The position numbers and the translations under genes are program-made. A DNA stretch of 64,000 nucleotides from Watersipora subatra (lineage: Eukaryota > Bryozoa > Gymnolaemata > Cheilostomatida > Watersiporidae), in contig NC_088714.1 in assembly GCF_963576615.1 (NCBI RefSeq), positions 32,272,643 to 32,336,642 on the forward strand, in the 5' to 3' direction. A model generated the notes under the pieces. That model was not told the origin of the DNA, ran no database searches, and saw only the letters and a list, made by a program, of their open reading frames with translations. Below are positions 27,901 through 34,921 of this stretch, in pieces (the stretch's first letter is position 1; every line of letters begins with the position of its first letter).

Positions 27901-30900
27901 ACTTTGACAGTTGTTTTCTTTGACTTTGACTCAAAATGGTGCAGATGGTTAGAAATGATGATGAAGGGTGTAGACTTGCGGTTGCAAGGTTAGAAGTTCA
28001 TGACTGAGGGTTGACTCTTCATACATACATTCAATCAATTGTACGCGTTTAGAAAGATTTCACTTTTTGTGGTAATTCATTAAATTCTCCAAAAATAACT
28101 ACTTCTACTACTTTTCCTTGTTCCGGTCTCACAGTTTGCATTTCTAACCATTCTGGTTCAGATGAGTCTGAAGATCGCAGTGCAAACTTACACTGCGTCA
28201 AGAACCTCCCGTCTGTCCATGGCAGACATATCTGATTGGTTCTTATCTCCACCACCTAAAATACGGTACAAAGGAGTAAGTGAAGAGTTTTTGCTAGTGC
28301 TAGCCTTAGCTCTAGCAACCATAGAGCTAAATGTCATTTGTAGCTGAAGTTATTGTTTAGTTGTTCAGTGGATTTAGTCCTAAATACACCATCCGGAAGA
28401 GTAGGTTAGCAAACTGATTTGGACAACCCCGTTGAATTGATCGGAATGTTTTGTCTTTCCAACTATATGTATACTTGTATTGTATCATGTATGATATTTT
28501 CACAGTTTCAAGTTTGAAGCTGTTATTTTAGTTTGTAGGCTTTAGCTAGTTGTCTTTACTAGTTTTAGTATAGCCCCAGCATCTTCAGATTCAATTCAAT
28601 TTGAGTCTCTCATATGTTACCAGCCCATTTCTGAACTTCTCTCATTTACAACAAACTACAATTTATTGACTAAGACCATCTTTTTGCTTACGCTAACCAC
28701 CAGCTCACTTCTGCACTTTCAAGCTGCTTTAGCTAACAAATGCTTTCCGATTTGGTTGTAGTAACAGTATTAGCACGACACTTCTCTGTGAACTACAGCT
28801 CTTCTTTTCACATACAATCTTGACATATATCTTGTTAGTTTGCAAGTAAGAAATAAAGACAACAATTTTTAACAATAACCATAATCTGACTAAATTGCGG
28901 TTGAGAAATTAGCATCAAACCACCAGTAGAATGGTAAAATGCTGCTAAAATTTTAGATTGTCATTTCCTCAAACTGTGTAATAAAGCGCAGTTTTTTAAA
29001 TGTCTCAAATTTTTTTCATGTCTTTACTGAAGAAATCCGCTGGTGTTACAGACTGGAAGAGCTCCTCCATCAAAAGAGGACAAGTTAAGTTTAATGCATT
29101 CACTCCAGGGTTCGCTGCTCAATGGTAAACCTACAGTGCAGATGGATGCGTTCTATAAGTACCTCATCAAACACGGGGAGGAGGATAATAGCCCCCTCAT
29201 TGATAAAGGTGATTTCTCTTTCAAATCTATGGAATAAACAACCTTGCATTGTGTTCTCTCTTGGAGTTGTTTTTCTCGATACAGGATTTTACCAAAACTC
29301 ATATTAGTGTTCATATGTAGATCTGTTCAACAGCCGCAAGTTGAATTGAGGTATGTTTAGTTATAGGGAGGTTTTAAGTTGAGATGCCTTAAAATTTTAA
29401 AATGAAGACCACATAGTCTGGGTCTGCAAACCAACTTGTTGTGTACATCTAAGAAATACTGGTCTCTCATTGGTGAATTCTAGAAACTACGTTCAAATTT
29501 ATTCCAATATTTTATATAAGCATCTCAACCGTCGCTTACACTTCCATCTACAGTAAAATCTCTACGTAGGAAGTTAATTCATTTCTGATTTTCTTTGTGC
29601 CCTAAAACTTCGTATGTTGGATTAAATGTTTGTATAAGAATACATTGTAATTCATTTAATCTGTTGCATAACCGAAAACCTATGCTAGCTCTTAAATAAG
29701 TACTGCGTACAACCACACTTAACATTAGGCTGTGTGCATTAGATACAACTAAGTTGTACAAGTATTTGTATAATTATTGTATTTGTTAGTTTGTATAAAC
29801 TAAATTATTTGTACAAACTGAATTAATGAAATAACTACCATTAAAATGATACTTTCATTATTACTTTACCTTAAAGAAAATTGGAACAGAAGTGTTGGCT
29901 CGGTCATAGAGATATGTGGTGTAACTTACCCTAATTACTAACTTTGATGATTTGTAGATACAGAGGTAGAAGTGGTAACTTACACTAAGTAAATATTAAA
30001 CTACTCATCTTAGATGTTTTTAGAATTTTCATATTCTTTTGCGCTTTTAAAATTTTACTAGCTTCACTGAAAATGTGATGCTTCAGCAGATTTAAAACGG
30101 TTTATGCTAAAAATTGCTTCTGGTTTAAAGTCCACTATTTGCTGAAATTTTATGTTGTCTGTTGAAACATCTGCGTAGTGATGTATAAGTAGAGATTTGA
30201 CTGTACATATTTATACAATGTTTTATTTATTAAATACATGCTGCAGTATCATAATATTATGTAAGGAATATTACACTATATTTGTTAACGTTTTATTAGT
30301 GCTAAGCAACTTTTCTAAAGACAAGATATACCACAGCAATAGCATGGAGTGGTGGATTTTTCACATCTTGTGTTATTCCCTATGACAATAATGACTGCCT
30401 TTTCACCGCCTAAAATCTATTAGTCTGGTAAAATAATCGAGTGCTTTCCTTTAAATTATTTTTATAGTAAATCTGCAGCTCTCTGTGCGCTTACAGATCT
30501 CATGTTTTACTTGGAAGTCCAAAAGTACAAAGAACTCTCTCACAACTTCAATGACGAAGAGCTTGTCAAGAAGAAATGTCAAGCCATTGTTGATTGTTTT
30601 CTGGAATCTTCCATACAGCCCTCCTGCCAGGTAAACCATAATACCAAGTAGAGTGGTTATGCAAGAGCTGGGCATAGATGTTTTTATACCAACAGTGCAT
30701 GACATCACGCTTTTAGCTTCACCGGTGTTGTATCAAGGGCAATCAATAATTTTGTGGCACTTGTTGAGCATAAGATAAGTTTGTTTGTCTCGACACGCAA
30801 AGTAAGTTTCAACATGCCAAACTCAAATTTCTCGAAACATTACAACTTTGTAAGCACTGGTAGGACAACCAGAAATTAAAAATAATGTGTGAAAGTAATA

Positions 30901-33584
30901 AAACAACATATAGATTAATTTAAACTGTTTTTAGTGTAACTTAGCGCCAGTCATTTTGTGAAGTAACAACAATGCCTCTGTGATCAGAGCTACTCATTTT
31001 TGTGTCTACACTTCTGTCCATGTGTCTCTCAAACAAAATAAAAACTTGTTGTATCACATTTTAATGCTGTATGCCATTTATTAGAGCATTTGTCATTGTT
31101 TTGTGAACAAATTAAGCGGCATGCAACAGAACATTATAAGGATATCTGCTTCAACATAAGATAGTTTTAACAGACTAAGTATGATAGCGTTTGTCTGCAT
31201 AAATAAGTGGTTTTTCATTAAAATTGCCAGCTTTTTAAAAATTTTTGACAATTCACCACTCCTGTTGTCTTCAGATCGATATATCAGCAGAGATGTGTAG
31301 TCGAATGGTGAAAAATGCGGTGAAGGTGATGCAAGGCAAGGAGACAATGGCAAACCTGTTTGATGAAGCTCAGTTTATTGTGTTCAAAGAGATTCTCCCA
31401 TACTGGGCAGGATTCATGAAGACCTACAAACCTCCTGAAGATCCTACCAAGAAAACTTGTGAGTCTCTCAGACAATGCAAATATTTTGAAAATGATTGTT
31501 TGGTTTTATGTGCGTTAAAGTTTCTTTTTTATTTTGAGTCTCAAAGTATTTTTATGTCAACAAATTTACTTTTTGGGAGAGTTTTTTAGCTTAGGGGTAT
31601 CTGCTGTAAATGGGGCAAGTGAACTATCCAACCTGGGCGCTTTGAAATGTGCTTTATTTTATTTCATAGCTGATAGATAATGCAAAAACTTATTGTTAAA
31701 ATCAATACTATTAGTAGCTGTTTTTATTGTTTATCTATTGCGTAATTAAAAAACTGTTCACTTACTGTTTGCAAATGGTTGCTATGGTGACTGCTGCAGT
31801 GAGCAAGAGACAGAAAGTGGTTCAGAAACGCTATGAAGAGTTTGTAAACGCGACGCCTCCAACAGAGGACCGTCTCAGTCTTCCAGTAATAAAACACGCT
31901 GCCGTACATACGACTAAGATATCCTCGCTGACTTACAGCATCACTGACGGACTAAAAGTCAAGGTAAACAGCCAAATTTTTTTATATTTTTTTCAATTTC
32001 ATGAGTAAAAGTTTTAAAATTCGTTATACATCTTTGGTAATCTGTGATAATCCGTGTTTGACTGAGGCGTTTCAGCCTTACATATAGAGAATTGAATTTG
32101 CAAAACAAATAAAGGTGCAATAAATAGAACATAAAATAATTAAAAAAATATAGTACTTTGAGGCTCATATAAACAATAAAATCACCAATTTGAACAAATA
32201 ACATACTAACAGACATTGCATGGTCTGGTATAAAAAATACATGAACAAGAAATAAAAATAGAATCGTAAAATATTATAAAATTATAAATAATTCATAATA
32301 AAATAAATTATGTAAATAAAAACATATTTAACTGCTACCTAGAAGTGTGCATCAGAATTTGTGTACCCAAATTTTTGCATACTTACCTTACACTCTAGAG
32401 GGAAAACTCCCAAACTCATCAGATGACTTGTGTGGTTTTTTATAGCTTTTAGGATGGGTTATGTAGCCTACTATTGATATCAGAGAACAGCTTCCTTATT
32501 TGGGCAAGATAAAGTCCTATTGGTTGCAAACACGATTAAACAATTTTTTAACAAGAAAAACTATAGTTGTGTTGATGTATTTTACAAATGAACAATAGCA
32601 TCACAATATGCTCGAGGTTGCATACTGTCAGCCCAACACTGTTCAATATAACCATTGTCTCTACTAGGTACATGTAGTTCAACTTCTATCACATTGTTAG
32701 TTGGGAACACCTCGAAGGTAACAATATGTTAATAAATTGTCTATAGTAATAAAAAATAGTGATCAGTGATTTATTTAAGCAACTGAGTTTTTATTGGTCA
32801 TTATATCTAATGGTCAGGTTTACACAACTCTAACGAAAACTTGAACAGAACTTTAATCTACCGTATTAGCAACTCTAATTTAATGATCATGTACCCATCA
32901 TGCTGTTCCCAAAGCTTAGTGTTATTCATTAGTTATTCATATGCTTGTGAATGACTGGTTACTTCAGGTTGGTTGCTGCGTTTCAAATTTATTTGTTTCA
33001 ATATTTATGGTGGCGTTCAGCTGAGGTATACATATACCAAATGAGGGTTTAAATGAATTAACTAATATTCTGATTTAGTATATATCTTGTGCGAATGATT
33101 GTTGTTATATGAGATGCCTAAAATGAATTACCAAGTAGTCTGCCTGTTGTATATGTGTAATAAGTGACCTTGAATTCATATTAGTGAGTCAGCACGATGC
33201 TTGGGGTGATTAAGTGCTTCGTATCATTTGTGCACCGGTCTTTTGCTCTACTGAAACAACCTATCAAGCGATAGTTTTGCAAGATTGTTTACAAACTGTC
33301 ATGGAAATTTTTCAAGGCTGTGACTTGATTGGTTTCATGTTATGTTGTCATAATTTCAAATAGTTACCATTTATTCACCATGTTAAGTTATGCATATTAT
33401 GTCAGCTTAATGAGTGTACTAAGTTAAAGTAAGTTATATTAACTTACTTTACTAGTAAAGTGGCAGTATTTCTCTCATTGGCTCCTTGTAAGACGATGTG
33501 TCCAGAATGCTATTTAGCTTGAATATTTTGCTATACTCTTGTTCTTTTCAGAAACGTCATAAGGGTGGTATGCGTAGAAAATGA
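682..33584 (+). CDS. RGS22: RGS22-like multi-RGS protein, 23 joined exons, 5' end outside window
   Basis: Regulator of G-protein signalling. RGS domains bind active G-alpha and speed GTP hydrolysis; RGS22 of vertebrates is a large multi-RGS protein reported mainly from testis. I joined 23 exons by AG/GT borders, and every junction keeps phase, giving about 1192 visible residues (human RGS22 is about 1260). Four RGS-like segments are seen at about residues 246-357, 438-612, 735-860 and 970-1130. The last carries the clearest family signature (LMFYLEVQKYKEL, then FDEAQFIVFKEILPYW). The linkers are basic or acidic and low in complexity, for example the Lys/Arg-rich stretch of the 16438 exon. The stop is at 33582-33584, with AATAAA at 33685. 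The N-terminus lies upstream of the window. That this is a multi-RGS protein is secure; RGS22 orthology rests on length, domain number and C-terminal sequence recalled from the family. Confidence 0.85.
951..2258 (+). other. RGS22-like intron
   Basis: Holds SINE copy 1. A 78-base open stretch with donor-like GTATGT (1492-1569) does not fit the flanking phase (phase 1 gives a stop), so no exon is called. Confidence 0.55.
2010..2228 (+). mobile_element. tRNA-derived SINE, copy 1
   Basis: Contains a pol III A-box-like TGGTGCAGGTGG at about 2098 and a B-box-like GAGTTCGAACTTGG about 35 bases later, the internal promoter layout of a tRNA. The 3' end is GGCTGTTATTATAGTAAAGATT, shared by other copies. 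Upstream is a family-specific head (AACCCTCGCAGTCCAATGCGCTGTCAG). Confidence 0.75.
2259..2435 (+). CDS. RGS22: RGS22-like exon b
   Basis: A pyrimidine-rich acceptor TTTTCTTTTAG precedes it and the donor is CAAG|GTCTGC. It runs phase 1 to phase 1. The product is a strongly basic segment (KHRRQTGKQTNQTKK) followed by an acidic one (SSDTETGDEDNN), most likely a disordered linker ahead of the first RGS domain. Confidence 0.75.
2668..2943 (+). mobile_element. tRNA-derived SINE, copy 2
   Basis: Head AACACCCTTGCAGTCTAGGG, A box TGGTGCAAATGG, B box GGGTTTGAACCCAG, tail near AGCTCTTGTTGTAGTAAATA. Same layout as copy 1, diverged. Confidence 0.75.
3275..3335 (+). CDS. RGS22: RGS22-like exon c (61 bp)
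   Basis: Acceptor GATTTTAG and donor CCAAG|GTAAGT. Phase 1 in, phase 2 out, about 20 residues rich in Gly, Ser and Phe. It is too short to recognise alone. It is supported because it joins both neighbours in frame and has a near-consensus donor. Confidence 0.65.
3557..3745 (+). repeat. Unclassified interspersed repeat, intact copy
   Basis: Starts CCGCTTGTCGATCTTGATTTGAATA and ends near GAGATGGTACAGATATTG. The same sequence is at 7046-7135 and 7369-7430, interrupted there by SINE copy 5. Confidence 0.65.
3878..4076 (+). mobile_element. tRNA-derived SINE, copy 3
   Basis: A box TGGCGCAGATGG, B box GGGTTCGATTCTTC, tail ATTCTTACTATAGTAA. It abuts copy 4 head to tail. Confidence 0.75.
4077..4290 (+). 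mobile_element. tRNA-derived SINE, copy 4
   Basis: Head AACACCCTGGCAGTCTGG, B box GAGTTTGATTCTTG, tail GGCTCTTATTATAGTAAAGA; the A-box side has a small deletion. A TAC microsatellite follows the tail. Confidence 0.75.
4287..4416 (+). repeat. TAC/TAT trinucleotide microsatellite
   Basis: Two runs of imperfect (TAC)n separated by about 35 bases, just upstream of the 4455 exon. Confidence 0.85.
4455..4683 (+). CDS. RGS22: RGS22-like exon d
   Basis: Acceptor TTCTCCCTCAG and donor TCT|GTAAGT. Phase 2 in, phase 0 out, about 76 residues. It holds a segment ending HIPMYTDFGDIFINDD and an amphipathic helix (LEGKINMSLQQMKERIFSS) that leads into the first RGS domain of the next exon. Confidence 0.8.
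5308..5354 (+). repeat. ATT microsatellite at an intron 3' end
   Basis: Imperfect (ATT)n broken by ACTATCATCATCG, ending at the acceptor TATCAG of the 5357 exon. Confidence 0.8.
5357..5505 (+). CDS. RGS22: RGS22-like exon e: first RGS domain, N-terminal half
   Basis: Phase 0 in, phase 2 out. The peptide (AELTEFLADTNGMDLFNFWI, then DCETFKD) has the RGS helix pattern of short acidic residues around FNFWIDCETF, comparable to the LxFWLxCExY core of RGS proteins. A TTA/ATT microsatellite sits directly upstream of the acceptor, so the intron 3' end may be length-variable. Confidence 0.85.
6605..6790 (+). CDS. RGS22: RGS22-like exon f: first RGS domain, C-terminal half
   Basis: Acceptor TTTTAG, donor CTCAA|GTATAT; phase 2 to phase 2. 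The encoded helices run from DKYKLSLTADARAQIQKAAS to FIRTQYDVLRRLRTYWLPRF, the usual end of an RGS fold, where a partly buried aromatic helix closes the bundle. Confidence 0.85.
7046..7430 (+). repeat. Unclassified interspersed repeat, split by a SINE
   Basis: Shares TGCTTGTCGATCTTGATTTG and, after the SINE, CCAAAACAGTTTTGGTTATA with the 3557 copy. Confidence 0.65.
7136..7368 (+). mobile_element. tRNA-derived SINE, copy 5, nested in another repeat
   Basis: A box TGGTGCAGTTGG, B box GAGTTCAATTCCAG, tail GGCTCATATTATAGTAAAGA. It splits a copy of the repeat seen uninterrupted at 3557-3740, so its edges are defined by comparison. Confidence 0.8.
7628..7870 (+). CDS. RGS22: RGS22-like exon g: inter-RGS linker
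   Basis: Acceptor TGTTTAG; donor CG|GTTGGT chosen because it alone joins the 8984 exon in frame, while the nearby GGTAAA site would not. About 81 residues, mostly polar, linking RGS domains 1 and 2. It ends in a basic helix with KSARIIQSVSQSEGR. Confidence 0.8.
8179..8280 (+). mobile_element. Mariner-type MITE end, partial
   Basis: TACAGTAGACGCCCCTATAACGTAAAT resembles the left end of the 46190 element and continues with a similar TTCGTACTATGTAAAGAATTC. No matching right end was seen downstream, so only a fragment is claimed. Confidence 0.5.
8984..9064 (+). CDS. RGS22: RGS22-like exon h: start of second RGS domain
   Basis: Acceptor CTGTTCTAG, donor GCCAA|GTATGT; phase 2 to phase 2. It encodes ERMLLALQCDRNAGGPFRAY, the first RGS helices (a short residue run then FxxYL). 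Confidence 0.85.
9767..9924 (+). CDS. RGS22: RGS22-like exon i: second RGS domain core
   Basis: Acceptor CTTGCAG, donor ATTG|GTAAGA; phase 2 in, phase 1 out. The sequence contains LLFWEAVTDYG and NQAWNIYNLYIGENSPYDI, a clear match to the central LxFWxxxxxY and A..IY..YI...SP..I pattern of RGS domains. Confidence 0.9.
11018..11177 (+). CDS. RGS22: RGS22-like exon j: second RGS domain, last helices
   Basis: Acceptor CCTGTTACAG, donor CTCGA|GTGAGT; phase 1 in, phase 2 out. It continues the second RGS bundle (DLLQSAQSHAVDSLIEPWKL), including the A....V...L...W segment typical of helices 7-8. Confidence 0.88.
11494..11590 (+). mobile_element. Short palindromic MITE (about 95 bp)
   Basis: Starts TACCGTAAAACCTCTAATAG and ends with its near mirror ATTAGAGGTTTTACGGTA. 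TA at both borders fits a mariner-type MITE. A related copy is at 49851-49943. Confidence 0.7.
11721..11843 (+). CDS. RGS22: RGS22-like exon k
   Basis: Acceptor CAATTTACAG, donor CTTAG|GTAAGT; phase 2 to phase 2, about 41 residues. It follows the second RGS domain and joins the 16438 exon across a 4.6-kb intron. The 18 bases before the acceptor are an exact direct repeat of the 18 before them (GTGTCTTTGTTACAATTTACA), so a second, duplicated CAATTTACAG acceptor lies upstream. The downstream one is chosen by phase. Confidence 0.82.
14280..14830 (+). repeat. Degenerate minisatellite, GTTAACATCAGTGTCATATAAAAT-type unit
   Basis: About fifteen imperfect units of roughly 25-40 bases, each with a GTTAAC palindrome and an ATAAAAT core. 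It fills the middle of the 4.6-kb intron between the 11721 and 16438 exons. Confidence 0.8.
15505..15592 (+). repeat. Short tandem repeat, CTATAGTTGGCAAGTCTG unit
   Basis: Four units of about 24 bases, each containing the self-complementary CTATAG. Confidence 0.75.
15925..15957. repeat. Perfect 15-bp hairpin
   Basis: GTCTAATCATACCTC, a 3-base loop TAT, then the exact reverse complement. Confidence 0.8.
16438..16615 (+). CDS. RGS22: RGS22-like exon l: basic coiled segment
   Basis: Acceptor GTTGTTAG, donor ATTGTG|GTTAGT; phase 2 in, phase 0 out. It encodes a run of Lys, Arg, Glu and Leu (for example AKEERRQRRKERRLQLLKEQ), most likely one long charged helix or coiled coil between the second and third RGS domains. 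Confidence 0.85.
17225..18309 (+). repeat. 48-bp minisatellite, about 21 clean copies
   Basis: Unit CTAATGTTTCACAAACTC... of 48 bases, in three main variants (ATATCTCTC, ATGTCTCTC, CTATATCTC). The first copies (17225-17320) are diverged. Because 48 is a multiple of three and the unit lacks in-frame stops, it leaves a 329-codon open frame of sixteen-residue repeats. It lies in an intron of the RGS22-like gene, so it is not a protein. Confidence 0.93.
18316..18583 (-). mobile_element. Small non-autonomous Helitron
   Basis: Read on the minus strand it begins TCTATACACGTGTATATATA and ends with a GC hairpin (CCCAG..CCGGG) and CATTCGGCTAA. The flanks are A at the 5' side and T at the 3' side, the Helitron insertion rule. 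It touches the end of the 48-bp array. Confidence 0.75.
20030..20310 (+). repeat. Unclassified interspersed repeat with GAGAAGACAATTC motif, copy A
   Basis: Shares GCATATATAAAA, AGAAGACAA..TCACA, ACATAAATT and TTGCCGAAAATGAACCAATTG with 25738-25970. Confidence 0.6.
20542..20762 (+). CDS. RGS22: RGS22-like exon m: linker and start of third RGS domain
   Basis: Acceptor TTTTTAG, donor AGAAC|GTGAGT; phase 0 in, phase 2 out, about 74 residues. The Gly/Asp-rich linker (GPDGVPIDDFGDG) is followed by INAVLHDKEADFVDMVKNRT, which leads into the third RGS segment. Confidence 0.85.
21225..21505 (-). mobile_element. tRNA-derived SINE, reverse copy 6
   Basis: On the plus strand it begins TACTATAATAAGAGCTGTG (the reversed tail) and ends with the reversed head GACTGCCAGTGTACTAGTA. 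Contains a 12-base near-palindrome (TGTTACCGACACAGTAACA) not in the other copies. Confidence 0.72.
22493..22703 (-). mobile_element. tRNA-derived SINE, reverse copy 7
   Basis: Begins TACTATAATGAGAGCCGTG and ends GGGCTGCCAGCGTACTAGTA; internal reversed B box TTGAACTCATA and reversed A box CCTCTGCACCA. Confidence 0.72.
22933..23065 (+). CDS. RGS22: RGS22-like exon n: third RGS domain core
   Basis: Acceptor GTCTTTACAG, donor TTGCAG|GTAATG; phase 2 in, phase 0 out. It encodes MFKKYLVDNEARDFINAVNL and then YHEIDVYHK, the F..YL.....D..FW....EI.... register of RGS domains in which the usual Trp is an Asn/Ala pair. This RGS copy has therefore lost the LxFW tryptophan. Confidence 0.88.
24172..24225. 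repeat. Inverted repeat around a short centre
   Basis: TTACAATTGTTGTAGTC and, about 20 bases later, GGACCACAACAATTGTAA; a likely MITE or hairpin. Confidence 0.6.
24609..24788 (+). CDS. RGS22: RGS22-like exon o: third RGS domain continued
   Basis: Exactly 60 codons between ACTTGTAG and the GAG|GTAAAT donor, phase 0 both sides. It includes IYKTYLEANAKKAVKLNN and then AQKALVVLINPMFRQFFE, the final helices of the third RGS domain. Confidence 0.88.
25378..25450 (+). repeat. 38-bp direct tandem repeat, two copies
   Basis: GGTGTTGTTAATAGCCTGAG repeated once with minor change, upstream of the 25495 exon. Confidence 0.7.
25495..25623 (+). CDS. RGS22: RGS22-like exon p
   Basis: 43 codons, phase 0 both sides, acceptor TGTATTAG and donor AAAG|GTAATT. 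It starts with AQAEEFGVEPRVLATMSQAE and ends in a Gly/Arg/Lys-rich basic tail (RGRKGGRQRK), probably a flexible linker. Confidence 0.82.
25738..25970 (+). repeat. Unclassified interspersed repeat with GAGAAGACAACTC motif, copy B
   Basis: Second long copy of the 20030 family (GCATATATAAAAAAGAAGAC, TTGCCAAAAATGAATTAATTG). Confidence 0.6.
26040..26222 (+). repeat. TA/ATA low-complexity tract
   Basis: About 180 bases of A and T with very few G or C; open frames here are by chance. Confidence 0.85.
26486..26575 (+). CDS. RGS22: RGS22-like exon q (90 bp, frame-neutral)
   Basis: 30 codons, phase 0 both sides, donor AACAG|GTAATG. It encodes an acidic run (DDDEGDDGG) ending in a basic run (KQRKKKQ). 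Length and phase mean that skipping it would keep the frame, so it could be an alternative cassette. The acceptor (ACGTCAAG) has a weak pyrimidine tract. Confidence 0.7.
26990..27095 (+). repeat. 40-bp tandem repeat with GTTAAC palindromes
   Basis: Unit TCTGTTAACACATGTTAACA and then CTGTTAACATGTGTTGTGAT, about 2.5 copies; each unit is itself partly palindromic. Confidence 0.8.
28135..28275 (+). CDS. RGS22: RGS22-like exon r
   Basis: 47 codons, phase 0 both sides, acceptor GGTCTCACAG and donor AAAGGA|GTAAGT. The peptide includes SRLSMADISDWFLSPPPKIR and lies just before the last RGS domain. Confidence 0.82.
29052..29208 (+). CDS. RGS22: RGS22-like exon s: start of fourth RGS domain
   Basis: Acceptor GTGTTACAG, donor ATAAAG|GTGATT; phase 0 in, phase 1 out. 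It encodes LMHSLQGSLLNGKPTVQMDA and FYKYLIKHGEED, the first helices of the C-terminal RGS domain. Confidence 0.88.
29551..30203 (+). mobile_element. Mariner-type MITE, 653 bp
   Basis: Left end CAGTAAAATCTCTACGTA, right end TAAGTAGAGATTTGACTG, imperfect inverted repeats, each flanked by TA. No coding region. Lies in the intron between the 29208 and 30497 borders. Confidence 0.7.
30497..30630 (+). CDS. RGS22: RGS22-like exon t: fourth RGS domain core
   Basis: Acceptor GCGCTTACAG, donor TGCCAG|GTAAAC; phase 1 in, phase 0 out. DLMFYLEVQKYKELSHNFND followed by KKKCQAIVDCFLESSIQP is the strongest RGS match in the window (L.FY.E...Y....., then I...FL.S...P). Confidence 0.93.
31275..31458 (+). CDS. 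RGS22: RGS22-like exon u: fourth RGS domain, last helices
   Basis: Acceptor TTGTCTTCAG, donor AAACTT|GTGAGT; phase 0 in, phase 1 out. It contains LFDEAQFIVFKEILPYWAGF, the typical FD.AQ..V...L..YW..F end of an RGS fold. Confidence 0.93.
31800..31963 (+). CDS. RGS22: RGS22-like exon v
   Basis: Acceptor CTGCTGCAG, donor GTCAAG|GTAAAC; phase 1 in, phase 0 out. The preceding T plus TG forms a Leu codon, which avoids the TGA seen if the exon is read alone. The peptide (KRQKVVQKRYEEFVNATPP and following) is C-terminal to the last RGS domain. Phase 0 at the donor allows either of two downstream 3' ends. Confidence 0.85.
31964..33551 (+). other. RGS22-like last intron
   Basis: AT-rich with an A/T low-complexity part near 32230-32330. 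No exon candidate. Confidence 0.55.
33552..33584 (+). CDS. RGS22: RGS22-like terminal exon, short basic tail
   Basis: Acceptor TGTTCTTTTCAG followed by codons for KRHKGGMRRK and TGA. It joins the 31963 donor in phase 0 and is followed about 100 bases later by AATAAA (33685-33690), so it works as a complete last exon. Confidence 0.75.
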   Translation, partial: KRHKGGMRRK

Positions 33585-33684
33585 CTACAGGCTAACTCCA
33601 GGCTATATTTAATCTAGCCGACTGTGTATTATTGATTAGTGCAGAGTAGCTCTGTTGTTTGACATGTCTTGTATATATTATACA

Positions 33685-33690
33685 AATAAA
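33685..33690 (+). terminator. Polyadenylation signal for the proximal RGS22-like 3' end
   Basis: AATAAA 101 bases after the 33584 stop, followed by a T/G-rich stretch (GTGTACGTATG...TTGTATTG), as expected for a cleavage site. Confidence 0.6.
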
Positions 33691-33955
33691 CCATAACACA
33701 CTGTGTACGTATGCATGCCTTGTATTGCTCACTAGGCTAGTTGATGTTTTAGACCGAAGGTGGTCCTACGTTGGGATAAAAATGTCGACATTTTGATCGA
33801 TCTCGGTAGGATGCTAAGGTTGCCGTGTGATAATGCTTTGTAACCCTACTGTTTGTCGATGAAATTTGTGCCACGCCGCTAATATAAAATGCATGGGCTA
33901 CCTTATATTCCTTACATTAGTACACTGTACATTCTGTGTTGTCTTATTCATTTAG

Positions 33956-33976
33956 GACGAGTCTGAGGATGCCAAG
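33956..33976 (+). CDS. RGS22: Candidate alternative RGS22-like micro-exon (21 bp)
   Basis: Acceptor TTATTCATTTAG, seven codons DESEDAK, then AAG|GTTTGC. Phase 0 on both sides, compatible with the 31963 donor upstream and the 34744 exon downstream. The acidic content matches the start of the next exon. The donor is weak and the exon is very short, so this is inference. Confidence 0.5.
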
Positions 33977-34743
33977 GTTTGCAATCAATCAATGCTTTCC
34001 CCTTGTACTGTTTCTGCACTGTTGTCAATGCTTCCAACCTTTACTCTTCTGATGCACATTAGAAGTTGTCTCCTTTAGTATAAAGTGTGGACAACTCCAG
34101 ATATATTGAAAATTTCATTGCTGACTACCAAACTGATTTTCAAACGATTTTAGTTGAATGTTTCTTGACTTTCTATGCTCTCTTATTAGTCTATCTAGAG
34201 TTTAGACTGCCATCAATGGAAGAAGATCGTGTCTAATGTAAGTTGGAGCAGTTGCAAGCGCGTGGCGTGTGAACTCTTCTGGTACCTTGATTATCCTATC
34301 TCTCATTGCAATGCTGGCGTGTTTTATTGATTTAGCATAGTGAATATACTATAGATTTGTATAAAATAATTGGCATAAAGCCATTTGCATGCAAACTAAA
34401 CTATAGCCTTTTGATAATAAATTGCACCTTGCCTAAAATGTGCTACATTACCATCCTTTCAAGTCCCTGCTCGACACGGTTTTAAACAAAAAGAATAATA
34501 TGAACAATACTATATTTTAGAAGTTAAATTTACTTAAATTTAATTATGCCGTTAAATGATGTTTGATGGTCTCATGACTTTGTGTTAATACTAAAATTTA
34601 GAGACAAAGTAAAATCACAAAAAGTTGTGGTATCTACAGGTTTGCAGATGTTCTCTTCAATGCACCTACTTTATTATTGCTGCCGGAGTAGGAAATACTG
34701 TAATTGCTACCTTGTTACAGCATTTCTTACTTGTACATTGCAG

Positions 34744-34893
34744 AGTGATGATGATGCTGAAGCAGGAGGTGAGGCCAAAGCCCGTGGACCTCAGCAACAA
34801 TTAAAGATGCTAGCCAACCGAAGAAGGACGAGTGGTCTCAGCAGTCTCCAGTCAACCAGCAAGGCTGATATGAGCTCAGCAGTCCCAGCCTAA
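34744..34893 (+). CDS. RGS22: Alternative RGS22-like terminal exon, acidic-to-basic tail
   Basis: Acceptor TTGTACATTGCAG, 49 codons and TAA. The tail starts SDDDAEAGGEAKARG, continues through KMLANRRRTSGLSSLQST and ends in Val-Pro-Ala. Phase 0, so it can follow the 31963 donor directly or through the 33956 micro-exon. AATAAA at 34916-34921 supports a separate 3' end. Confidence 0.7.
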   Translation, partial: SDDDAEAGGEAKARGPQQQLKMLANRRRTSGLSSLQSTSKADMSSAVPA

Positions 34894-34915
34894 CAGATTA
34901 TAGCACTCTTCACTT

Positions 34916-34921
34916 AATAAA
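34916..34921 (+). terminator. Polyadenylation signal for the distal RGS22-like 3' end
   Basis: AATAAA 23 bases after the 34893 stop codon, very close but within the range seen in compact 3' UTRs. Confidence 0.55.
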
